Shown here one piece after another: positions 36,001 to 46,144 of a stretch of 54,601 nucleotides of DNA. Made by a program: the position numbers and the translations under genes. Within the stretch, counting starts at the first letter, position 1, and every line of letters begins with the position of its first letter. Source of the stretch: Chloroflexota bacterium (GTDB lineage Bacteria > Chloroflexota > Anaerolineae > CG2-30-64-16); assembly GCA_026389845.1 (NCBI GenBank), contig JAPLHB010000221.1, forward strand, positions 1-54,601. The letters run 5' to 3'. The notes beneath the pieces are model-generated. The model did no database searches, was not told the DNA's origin, and was given only the letters and a program-made list of their open reading frames with translations.

Positions 36001-39000
36001 ACGGGCTACACCGATGCGGCGACGAGCGTCACCTACACCTACGCCAGCGCCTTGCCCGGCCTGCCGGACACGATCGTGACCGGCGTGCGCTCGAACCCGC
36101 TCGTCCAATCAACGATCAGCTACGACTACGTCGAACCGGCTGACGGAGGCGCTGTGGCTGCGCCGGCCGTGTCGGCGGACGCCAAGCCCCAGCCCGCTCT
36201 GCTGCCGGAAGCCAAGCCCGCGGCCTCGCCCGTTTCAGCCCTGCCCGTTGTGCCGGCCGCGGGCGCGCCGCCCTCGACCACGGCCACCAACGCCTGCGGC
36301 ACGATCACTGCGAACACGACATGGAACCTTGCCGGCAGTCCCTACGTGATCAACGACTGCAGCACATACGTTAATGCGGGCGTGACGCTGACGATCGAGC
36401 CAGGCGTGGTCGTGAAGTTCGGGTGGAAGTGGGATGCGCTGTACGTGGACGGCCGCCTATCGGCGCAGGGCACGGCGGGGCAGCCGATCTATTTCACCTC
36501 GCTGGATGACGACAGCGTCGGCGGCGACACCAACGGCAACGGCAGCGCAAGTCAGCCCGTACCCGGCGACTGGAACGGGGTGCGCTTCCGCGAGACAAGC
36601 ACCGGCAGCGTCCTGGATCATGTCGTGGTGCGTTACGGCGGAGCCGATGGCGCCACCAGCGGGATATATGCCTACATCGCGCAGTTCACGATAACCCACA
36701 GCACCATCGCGCAGACCAAGGGTCACGGGCTGTACCTCGAGACCACCCTGCCGCCCGTATTGAGCAACAACACGTTCATCAGCAACACGGGCATCGCCGT
36801 CAATGCCATCCTGAACGGCGCTGGCCCATCCATCACGCTCAGCGGCAACACGGCCACGGGCAACGGCGTCAACGGTTTCCGGGTCTACGGAACCTTCGCC
36901 GGCGCCGGCACATGGACGGGCGACCCCGGCTTCCCCTTCCTGGTGCTTGACGGAGATCTCCAGGTGCAACCCGGCGCGGTCCTGACGTTAAGCCCCGGCA
37001 CCGTCGTCAAGTTGGGGAACTATGTCTGGGATTCGGTGATCGTGCATGGCCGGCTGGTTGCGCAGGGCACGGCCGGGCAGCCCATCACATTCACATCGGT
37101 GCGCGACGACAGCGTGGGCGGCGACACGAACAGTGACGGGGGCGCCACGCCGGCCGCGCCCGGTGACTGGAACGGCGTGCAGTTCCGGAACACGAGCGCC
37201 GGCAGCGTGCTGGATCACGTGGTGATCCGCTATGGGGGTTCCTATGCCAACACCGCTGGCGTGCAGGCCAATACCGGGGCGTTCACCCTGGCCAACAGCA
37301 CCATTGCCCAGACCAGGGGTTACGGCCTGTACATGGACGGCGGGCTGCCCCCTTCACTCAGCAACAACACGTTTATTAGCAACACCCTGGCCGCGGTACG
37401 AGCCTATTTCAACACTGTCGGCGCCTCGATCCAAGTAAGCGGCAATAGCGCCTGGGGCAACGGGATGAATGGATTCCAGGTTGCCGGCGTGATCAATGCG
37501 AACGGTACGTGGACCGGCGATCCTAACCTGCCCTTCATCATCCCAGACGGCAACCTGCAGGTCGCCTCGGGCGCCACGCTGACCCTGGCGCCGGGGACCA
37601 TCGTCAAGTTCGAGCACGCCTTCGTGACGTTCCAGGTTGACGGCGCGTTGGACGCCCGTGGGACCGCGGCGCAGCCGATCACCTTTACGTCGTTGCGCGA
37701 CGACAGCGTGGGCGGCGACACCAACGGCGACGGCAGCGTTTCGCGGCCCGCGCCCGGCGATTGGAACCTGATGCGATTCAATAACCTGAGCCAGCAGAGC
37801 ACATTGGAGTACAACATCATTCGCTATGGCGGCGGCACCGGCTGGCAACTGGCCCTCCTCGTCTATACGCCCAAGCTGGCCCTGACCCACAGCACGATTG
37901 CCAACACGCGGGGCGGCGCCCTGGGGATTGAGAACGCCTCGCCTGTGGTGGAGGATAACACATTCCAGAGCAACGAGCGAGGCGTCCATGCATGGGCCAA
38001 TTCTCAGCCGGTGCTGCGCAGGAACCGCTTTGTGGGCAACACCGTGTATGGCGTGCGGAACGACAGTTCGGGCGTGATCATAGATGCGCAGCAGAACTGG
38101 TGGGGCAGTCCCACCGGGCCATACGATCCCTCCGACGACCGGGCCAGTGGCGGATGGTATAACCCGGCGGGGAAGGGAAACCCCGTGACCGACCGTGTTG
38201 ACTACCGCAACTGGCAGATGATCTCCGGCCTCGTGTACGGCACGAGCATCGCGACGGGGCAAAACCCGGTGCAGAGCATGCGTTACGGCTACGACGCGTT
38301 GGATCGCATCACTCAACTCACGGCAACCGGGCCGGCTGCTTTCACCATGCAGTATACCTACGATGCGGGCGGGCGGCTGACGGCGAGCGCCCCTGCGTCG
38401 TCCAGCCCGGGCATCGCCACGAGCTACGAGTACGACGCGGCAGACCGGCTCACGCGGATGGTCAACCGTGCCGGCAGCGTCACGCTGGGCGACATTCGCA
38501 CCACCTACGACCAGGCAGGCAACATCCTGACCGCGACCGACGGTAGCGGCGCCACGACCTACGCCTACGACGCATTGTATCAGATGACCTCCGCCAGTGG
38601 GCCGAGCTTTGCGGAGACGTACTCGTATGATGAGGTGGGCAACCGCCTGTCGAGGAACGGCGTGACCTACACGTACAACGCCGGAGACCAACTGGTCTCC
38701 GCCTCTGACGGCAGCAGCTTCACCTACGACAACAACGGCAACCTGCGCACGCGCACCCAGGGCGGCGCGACCACGACCTACACTTGGGATAGCAACGACA
38801 GGCTCGTCAGGGTGGACCTGCCCAACGGTAGCTACGTGGCCTACACCTACGACAGTATGGATAATCGCGTCAGCCGCCGCGGGTCTGACGGCAGCATGAC
38901 CTACTACGTGTACGACGGGCTCGACGTTGTGCAGGAGGTCAATACCGCGGGTGCGGTGCTCGCCAACTACGTCTACGATGGCCTTGACCACCCGCTCAGC

Positions 39001-39903
39001 ATGTCGCGCGGGGGTATCACCACCTACTTCGTGTACGACGGCCAGGGCAACGTGACTGCCCTCGTCAACACGGCCGGCGCTGTGGTCGCCAGTTACCGCT
39101 ATGATCCCTGGGGCAACACGCTTTCGGTGGGCGGCAGCCAGCCCACCCTGGTGAATCCGTTCCGCTTCTCGGGCCGCGAGTGGGATGCGGAGACCGGGCT
39201 GTACTACTTCCGAGCGCGTTACTATGATCCGGGCGTCGGGCGCTTCGTCAGCACCGACCCGGCCGCTCTCCTGCCTGGCATCAGCACCTACGCATACGTT
39301 GGCAACAACCCGGTCGGGCGGTCCGACCCGCTCGGCCTGTACCCGCAGTACATGGACAACTGGTACGTCCGGCAGGCCATTTCCCTGATGGAGCAGTTTC
39401 ATCGAATTTCGCCGGCGGCTGTGGCGGGGCGGAATATGACAGACCACATGATCGTAGATGCGATGATGCGCGCGATCCGGGATGTGCCGGCCGCGCAAAA
39501 GGCGGAGACCCTCCAGTACCTGGGCCGGATGAGCAAAGCCATCAGCTCTGGGCAGCAATTCGGGTGGGTTGCACCCGCTTCCAGCGCACTCCGGACTACG
39601 GTTATCAACTCTTCTGTGCGCACTACCATTGCCACGCCGATCCGCTCGATGCCGGCGAGGATCCTGCTCGGCCCAGGCCGCGGGAAGGCTTTCGCTCGCT
39701 TTGCGTCCTTTGCCAAACCCCCGCCCGGTTTGATCGCCCGCTTCGGCGGCACGATAGCCCGCTTCGGCGGCCGGGCGGTGACAAAAGTGGCGCTCCGGGC
39801 CGGGGCAAGGCTGATCCCCATCGTGGGTACGGCAATGCTGGTGGTGGACGTGGCGCAAGGCGCTTATGCCCTCTACAAATGGTGGCGTTCACCATGTCCC
39901 TGA
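33052..39903 (+). CDS. Secreted RHS/YD-repeat protein with embedded beta-helix (RHS2)
   Basis: ATG 33052 follows GGGAGGTG. The 2283-aa product is a close paralog of RHS1 from its leader (signal segment YRDVSVIVCLALLFSSYPSS) through the regulatory-like beta domain, ZU5-like region, YD repeats, a beta-helix block with three long repeats (FTSLRDDSVGGDTNGDGSV) and the RHS core (GREWDAETGLYYFRARYYDP, VGRSDPLGLYP). The 185-residue tail after the core is unrelated to the RHS1 tail. It is helical, with MEQFHRISPAAVAGRNMTDH and a hydrophobic end (LIPIVGTAMLVVDVAQGAYA), and I do not recognise it. Different tails on a conserved shell are the hallmark of polymorphic RHS proteins. The stop lies inside the cytochrome gene. 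No obvious immunity gene is present. Confidence 0.85.
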   Translation: MVTRFWRRVRIPLYRDVSVIVCLALLFSSYPSSLKPRAAAGTVGDRPEQVARNLRAEAAAERKGTLIGLVVNASNDEPLAGIQVVAAGALDELPPYRTFLPVVAKRRSVIASDAGPTTGQAATAASLASLSSRVVLTTTTGADGSFSLAAPAGTYTLTLTLASFGLDRRSTTVRANEVSRVADVRLHALDPVVAPVGAGGGKITNSLANTSLEFPAGALSTTQQTRVTFLANQTLPGYFADGSVPMGFAGLEPEGLVFPQGKEVLWTVAYTGTLPVGTDTLCYWWDGTQNRWRDPVPGKVVDAGGGQKALQARVTHFSTYGHALPGIAGQQPGGGDASITTANAGEGGSQTQCPGCEINVGTGSVSEEYTFPSVSSRGLAVILGLRYSSSNDTSAVTARVPFTITSQTPARAEWRLDFQGKTYTGEGYDARTEWDTRNGLGQRVAPGLYAFNAWETFYYDSGARPTLAVSGTVEVRRGDISPFGFNWLSSYDTVLVNKSSTVTIIQGDGQYLTYVRQGDDSYSPPAGDTGRLTLNPDGTWTRTSKYGMRESFNALGRLTRVQDPNDNVLSLAYEPSGAALPAGAWGLTTRVKSITDSSGRSTSLAYGADGYVSRVTDAAGRTYTLTHDDAGNLTGITGPLGHAVSYQYDANHLLVGITEPGGAHTTIGYDGQRRITSHTDPLGYGRSAGYGDNTTAWTNEVGVVTTYEANSYGAVTRSTNEIESLSYEYDAARQLTRGGPPAQSFAYDQQGNLTGLNNFTTSALAYEPAHNQVISTTNGAGHSAQYGYDGRGNLIAITNSIGQVSRFQYDSAGQLVSSTDALNRATQFEYDAYGNLTRLTDPLGRQSTLTYDTQGNLTRQTDPASHTLDFTYDTLDRPTALTDALGRSMHYEYDAAGNLTRATDARGHSTTYGYDAATQLTSVTDPLGHITRYEYDPTGALSASVNASGDREQLAYDAAGRLTAIGHADGSRADFTYNANLDLTGYTDAATSVTYTYASALPGLPDTIVTGVRSNPLVQSTISYDYVEPADGGAVAAPAVSADAKPQPALLPEAKPAASPVSALPVVPAAGAPPSTTATNACGTITANTTWNLAGSPYVINDCSTYVNAGVTLTIEPGVVVKFGWKWDALYVDGRLSAQGTAGQPIYFTSLDDDSVGGDTNGNGSASQPVPGDWNGVRFRETSTGSVLDHVVVRYGGADGATSGIYAYIAQFTITHSTIAQTKGHGLYLETTLPPVLSNNTFISNTGIAVNAILNGAGPSITLSGNTATGNGVNGFRVYGTFAGAGTWTGDPGFPFLVLDGDLQVQPGAVLTLSPGTVVKLGNYVWDSVIVHGRLVAQGTAGQPITFTSVRDDSVGGDTNSDGGATPAAPGDWNGVQFRNTSAGSVLDHVVIRYGGSYANTAGVQANTGAFTLANSTIAQTRGYGLYMDGGLPPSLSNNTFISNTLAAVRAYFNTVGASIQVSGNSAWGNGMNGFQVAGVINANGTWTGDPNLPFIIPDGNLQVASGATLTLAPGTIVKFEHAFVTFQVDGALDARGTAAQPITFTSLRDDSVGGDTNGDGSVSRPAPGDWNLMRFNNLSQQSTLEYNIIRYGGGTGWQLALLVYTPKLALTHSTIANTRGGALGIENASPVVEDNTFQSNERGVHAWANSQPVLRRNRFVGNTVYGVRNDSSGVIIDAQQNWWGSPTGPYDPSDDRASGGWYNPAGKGNPVTDRVDYRNWQMISGLVYGTSIATGQNPVQSMRYGYDALDRITQLTATGPAAFTMQYTYDAGGRLTASAPASSSPGIATSYEYDAADRLTRMVNRAGSVTLGDIRTTYDQAGNILTATDGSGATTYAYDALYQMTSASGPSFAETYSYDEVGNRLSRNGVTYTYNAGDQLVSASDGSSFTYDNNGNLRTRTQGGATTTYTWDSNDRLVRVDLPNGSYVAYTYDSMDNRVSRRGSDGSMTYYVYDGLDVVQEVNTAGAVLANYVYDGLDHPLSMSRGGITTYFVYDGQGNVTALVNTAGAVVASYRYDPWGNTLSVGGSQPTLVNPFRFSGREWDAETGLYYFRARYYDPGVGRFVSTDPAALLPGISTYAYVGNNPVGRSDPLGLYPQYMDNWYVRQAISLMEQFHRISPAAVAGRNMTDHMIVDAMMRAIRDVPAAQKAETLQYLGRMSKAISSGQQFGWVAPASSALRTTVINSSVRTTIATPIRSMPARILLGPGRGKAFARFASFAKPPPGLIARFGGTIARFGGRAVTKVALRAGARLIPIVGTAMLVVDVAQGAYALYKWWRSPCP
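36480..37740 (+). repeat. About 595-bp tandem repeats encoding the beta-helix of RHS2
   Basis: Three copies of the (V/L)(R/D)DDSVGGDTN signature occur near 36495, 37094 and 37686, each followed by PGDWN and LDHVV(V/I)RYGG-type strands. These units are more diverged from each other than those of RHS1, suggesting the RHS1 array was homogenised or expanded more recently. Confidence 0.7.
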
Positions 39904-42900
39904 CGCGTTGGGTCGCTGCCGCTGTCCTGATGTTGCTGGCCGCGTCGTTCGTGGTTTGGGGCGAGCGCGAGGTGAGCGGGATCGTAACCGATGCCAACGG
40001 CCCCGTCGCCGGCGCGAGTGTACGCCTGCGCGGGTCGCTCAACAGCACCACGACCGATGCGGCGGGGCGCTTCACACTATCCTTTCGCGGCCCGGCGCTG
40101 CACCGCGCCGTCACTGCGTGGAAAGCAGGCTATAATCCCGCTGCGGCCGATCTGAGCGTGGACCTTCAAGGTTTCGGAAACCTCAAGGGTCTGGCGCTGA
40201 TGTTGAAGCCCCACCCCACCGCCGACGATCCGACGTACCAATGGCTCACCTCGCACCCTGACCCCAATGCCGCGCTCGGTTGCGGCCACTGCATGACCAA
40301 CTACGACGAGTGGAAACTCGACGCGCACGCGCTCTCCGCGACCAACCCGCGCTTCCTCTCGGTCTACAACGGCACGGACCTGGCAGGTCAGCCGGCCACA
40401 GGGCCGGGCTTTCGGCTCGATTCGCCACAGGATCCCGGCAACTGCGCCAATTGCCATGCGCCGGCGGCCGCGCTCGCCCATAGCGGCAGCGCGGATATGA
40501 ACCAGTTGTCCGGCGTGGAGGCGGAAGGAGTGCTCTGCGACCTGTGCCACAAGATCGGCGACGTGACCCTTGACCCCGCCACCGGCCTGCCCCACGCGAT
40601 CGCGCCGGGGGTGCAGTCGTTCCGGCTCTATCGGCCCGTGGCCGGCACGCAGATTTTCTTCGGCACGTTGGACGACATCCCCCGTCGCGTCAGCGCCCCG
40701 GAGTTGGAGCGCCAAAGCCAGTTCTGCGCGCCGTGTCACAGCGGCAGTTGGTGGGGGGTCTCGGCCTACGCGTCCTACGACGAATGGCTGGCCAGCCCGT
40801 ACGCTGCCGAAGGGGTGACGTGCCAGGCGTGCCACATGCCGGCCGAAACGCAGCAGGATCGCATCGTGCCGGTCTGCCCGCCCGCGAGCGCAGGCGCCAA
40901 CACGAGTGCCGCCGCCAACGCGAGCGCGGGCGCCAACACGAGTGCCGCCGCCAACGCGAGTGCCGCCGCCAACGCGAGTGCCGCCGCCAACACGAGTGCC
41001 GCCGCCAACACGAGTGCCGCCGCCAACACGAGTGCCGCCGCCAACACGAGTGCCGCCGCCAACGCCAGCCGGTTGAAACCGGCTTCTGATATCGATGCAA
41101 GTGCGCTGAAGCGCACTGAGACGAACGAGGGGCTCACTGCACAACCGGCTTCAGCCGGTTTCCACCCCCTGTCGGGTGAGTCGGCGGTTTCAACCGCCGG
41201 CGGTCTGCTGCGCGAGGCGTTCTGCCGCATCCAGGCGTGCGTTGACTGCCACCTGAAGCCTGCCGACCCTGCCGCGGCCAACCCGCTGGCCGCAACCGCC
41301 CTTATCCCCGACCGGCCGCCTGAGACGCTCCACACCCATCGCATGACCGGCGTTACTGACGAGGCGTTCATGCGCTCCTCCGTCGCCATGACCGTCACCG
41401 CAACGCAGGGGCCTGACGGCGTGGTGGTCGAAGTCGCGATCACCAACGTCGCCGCGGGTCACGACATCCCCACCGACTCGCCCATGCGCAACCTGATCCT
41501 GGTAGTAACGGCGCGGGATGCTCAGGGCAATTCGCTGCCCTACCTGAGCGACCAGGTCGTGCCCGCCTGGGGCGGCGAAGGGCCAGTCGAGGCGGGCAAT
41601 TACGCAGGTCTGCCGGGCAAGGGCTTCGCCAAAGTGCTTGAGGACTGGGACGGCACCGCGCCCGCGCCGCAGTGGCGCAACGGGGTGCGCATCGCCGCCG
41701 ATACGCGCATACCCACCCGCGCCACCGATCGCTCAACCTATCCCTTCGCCGCAGCGGCCGATAGCAGTCTGACTAAGGTGGAGGTCAAGCTCATCTTCCG
41801 CCGCGCGTTCAAGCCCTGGATGGATGCCAAAGGATGGAACGAGCCGGATTTGGTCATGGCCCAGGCGACCATCCAGGCCGCACGGTCGGGTCAATCAGTG
41901 CTCCCTGTCCCCCCAAAGCCCCGCGCGGTGCAGCCCTTTGCGCCCTCGCAGGCGACGACCGCGAGCGGCGAGCGCCTGGCTTCGACCGACTTCGCCGCGC
42001 CGGAGGCGTGCATCACCTGTCACAGCGACGTCACGGCCGGCTGGCAGGCGTCCGGCCACGCGACCGCGACCACCGCGCCTCTCTATCGCGCCTGGTTCAA
42101 GGCTGCGGATCAGGACACCCAGGGCCAGATCAGCCCCTTCTGCGCGGGTTGCCATACCCCCATCGGCCTGCTCAGCGGCCAAATCCGCTCGCGCTGGGCC
42201 TGGTCGGGCCGCGAGCTGTATCCGCTCGACGCGCAAGCGCGCACCGGCGTCTCCTGCGCCGTCTGCCATTCGATCACGACGACGGGAACGGGCAACGCAT
42301 CCTACGTGATCGCCCCCAGCGACATCCTGGGCACGAACCACGCAACACGCAACACGCAACACGCAATACGCAATCCGCAATCCTGTGCCCCCTGCCACGA
42401 AGCATCCAACCCCACAACCGGCCTGCCGGTGATGACAACCTACAGCGAATGGCGCCGGAGCCGGTTCAACACCGGCGACCCGGCCACGACGAAAACCTGC
42501 CAGGACTGTCATTTTGCGGACGGCCGCCACGGCGCGCTCCGCCCAGAAGACCTCCAGCAGGCCGCACGGCTCGAAATCCTCGCGCCGCCCGACGCGACGC
42601 CTGGCGAAGAGACAGCGGTTCAAGTGCGGGTGACCAACGTCGGCGCGGGTCACGACCTGCCCACCGGCGCGGCCGAGTTGCGACAGATGTGGCTGGCCTT
42701 GACCGTCACCGACGCGGCCGGTCGAGAGGTCTTCGCTTCGGGGCAGACGAACGAGTACGGGGACCCGGTCGCGGGGACCGCGATCTACGGCACCACCTGG
42801 CAAGACGCGGCCGGCCACCCCACCGATCGGCTATGGGAGGCCGCCAGGCCGCTGGCGGATCGGCGTATCGCCGCTGGCGGCTCGGCCGTGGAAACCTACC

Positions 42901-43067
42901 GCTTCACCGTGCCCGCAACCGCGCAGAAGCCGCTGCGGATGCGCGCCGCGCTCTACTATCGCGCGTCCACGGGCTATCTCAGCTCCTTGATGGCGATCTA
43001 CCTGGGCGAAACCATCCCGCCCGCGCCAGTGATCGAATTGGCAGCCGCCGAAACGACCACCGAGTGA
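39894..43067 (+). CDS. Membrane-anchored decaheme c-type cytochrome with carboxypeptidase-regulatory domain
   Basis: ATG 39894 (an in-frame ATG at 39879 is the alternative) begins 10 bp before the RHS2 stop. The 1057-aa product has a signal/anchor helix (WVAAAVLMLLAASFVVWG) and a carboxypeptidase-regulatory beta domain (GIVTDANGPVAGASVRLRGS). Ten CxxCH haem sites follow (CANCH, CDLCH, CAPCH, CQACH, CVDCH, CITCH, CAGCH, CAVCH, CAPCH, CQDCH) plus one CGHCM lacking the His. Two beta modules share the motif AGHD(I/L)PT. This predicts electron transfer at the outer face of the membrane. An 18-bp repeat linker and four palindromes (40898-41199), and a CACGCAACACGCA-type block (about 42340-42385), are inserted in frame. 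It was duplicated together with RHS1 but survives only here. Confidence 0.85.
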   Translation: MSLTRWVAAAVLMLLAASFVVWGEREVSGIVTDANGPVAGASVRLRGSLNSTTTDAAGRFTLSFRGPALHRAVTAWKAGYNPAAADLSVDLQGFGNLKGLALMLKPHPTADDPTYQWLTSHPDPNAALGCGHCMTNYDEWKLDAHALSATNPRFLSVYNGTDLAGQPATGPGFRLDSPQDPGNCANCHAPAAALAHSGSADMNQLSGVEAEGVLCDLCHKIGDVTLDPATGLPHAIAPGVQSFRLYRPVAGTQIFFGTLDDIPRRVSAPELERQSQFCAPCHSGSWWGVSAYASYDEWLASPYAAEGVTCQACHMPAETQQDRIVPVCPPASAGANTSAAANASAGANTSAAANASAAANASAAANTSAAANTSAAANTSAAANTSAAANASRLKPASDIDASALKRTETNEGLTAQPASAGFHPLSGESAVSTAGGLLREAFCRIQACVDCHLKPADPAAANPLAATALIPDRPPETLHTHRMTGVTDEAFMRSSVAMTVTATQGPDGVVVEVAITNVAAGHDIPTDSPMRNLILVVTARDAQGNSLPYLSDQVVPAWGGEGPVEAGNYAGLPGKGFAKVLEDWDGTAPAPQWRNGVRIAADTRIPTRATDRSTYPFAAAADSSLTKVEVKLIFRRAFKPWMDAKGWNEPDLVMAQATIQAARSGQSVLPVPPKPRAVQPFAPSQATTASGERLASTDFAAPEACITCHSDVTAGWQASGHATATTAPLYRAWFKAADQDTQGQISPFCAGCHTPIGLLSGQIRSRWAWSGRELYPLDAQARTGVSCAVCHSITTTGTGNASYVIAPSDILGTNHATRNTQHAIRNPQSCAPCHEASNPTTGLPVMTTYSEWRRSRFNTGDPATTKTCQDCHFADGRHGALRPEDLQQAARLEILAPPDATPGEETAVQVRVTNVGAGHDLPTGAAELRQMWLALTVTDAAGREVFASGQTNEYGDPVAGTAIYGTTWQDAAGHPTDRLWEAARPLADRRIAAGGSAVETYRFTVPATAQKPLRMRAALYYRASTGYLSSLMAIYLGETIPPAPVIELAAAETTTE
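40898..41067. repeat. 18-bp in-frame tandem repeats in the cytochrome gene
   Basis: About ten units of an 18-mer (AACACGAGTGCCGCCGCC and close variants) encode N(T/A)SAAA repeats between haem motifs four and five. Copies are nearly identical with no spacers, so this is a minisatellite and not a CRISPR array. Confidence 0.85.
41068..41199. repeat. Four in-frame palindromes with TGAA/TTCA loops
   Basis: GCCGGT-TGAA-ACCGGC (41068-41083), GTGCGC-TGAA-GCGCAC (41101-41116), AACCGGC-TTCA-GCCGGTT (41143-41160) and CGGCGGT-TTCA-ACCGCCG (41182-41199) are all perfect stems. The loop is constant and the stems differ. They sit within coding sequence right after the 18-bp repeats. A fifth member, ACGGC-TGAA-GCCGT, lies at 19992-20005. 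Confidence 0.8.
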
Positions 43068-43199
43068 ACCCAGGCAGCCGAGGCAAGCGAGGAAATGTCG
43101 GCACGGGGGTTATGATCCAGGAACCGCAAGAGTCCCCGCAGCGTCTTGCCTGTTGATCTGTGCGACCATAGCGCAGCAACCACTCAAGGTGAGTTCCCG

Positions 43200-46016
<2,817 letters not shown>

Positions 46017-46144
46017 GCCAAACAGACGAGGGAACTGACGGAATCGAGGGAACTGCGGGGACGTGCATCCGAATGCCCGCAATACTCGAGTTCCCCCAAG
46101 TTCCTCTGGGTTCCCTGCTTTTCCCTGTCTTCAAGGAGGTTTCC
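46017..46144 (+). other. pbpC-A2M spacer with an imperfect inverted repeat
   Basis: GAGGGAACTGACGG and GAGGGAACTGCGGGG (46028-46061) face GAGTTCCCCCAAGTTCC and GGGTTCCCTG (46089-46119), a large imperfect palindrome in the leader of the A2M gene. AAGGAGG at 46133-46139 is an ideal ribosome site. No clear promoter is seen, so transcription from pbpC is likely. Confidence 0.45.

Noticed and set aside
37354..39858. Long minus-strand open frame opposite RHS2 (834 codons)
   Set aside because: It is the antisense shadow of YD-repeat coding sequence in GC-rich DNA. Its translation is His/Arg/Val-rich without domains, while the plus strand gives a clear RHS protein.
40898..41067. 18-bp repeats considered as a CRISPR or regulatory array
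   Set aside because: There are no spacers and the unit encodes NTSAAA repeats in an otherwise intact cytochrome.
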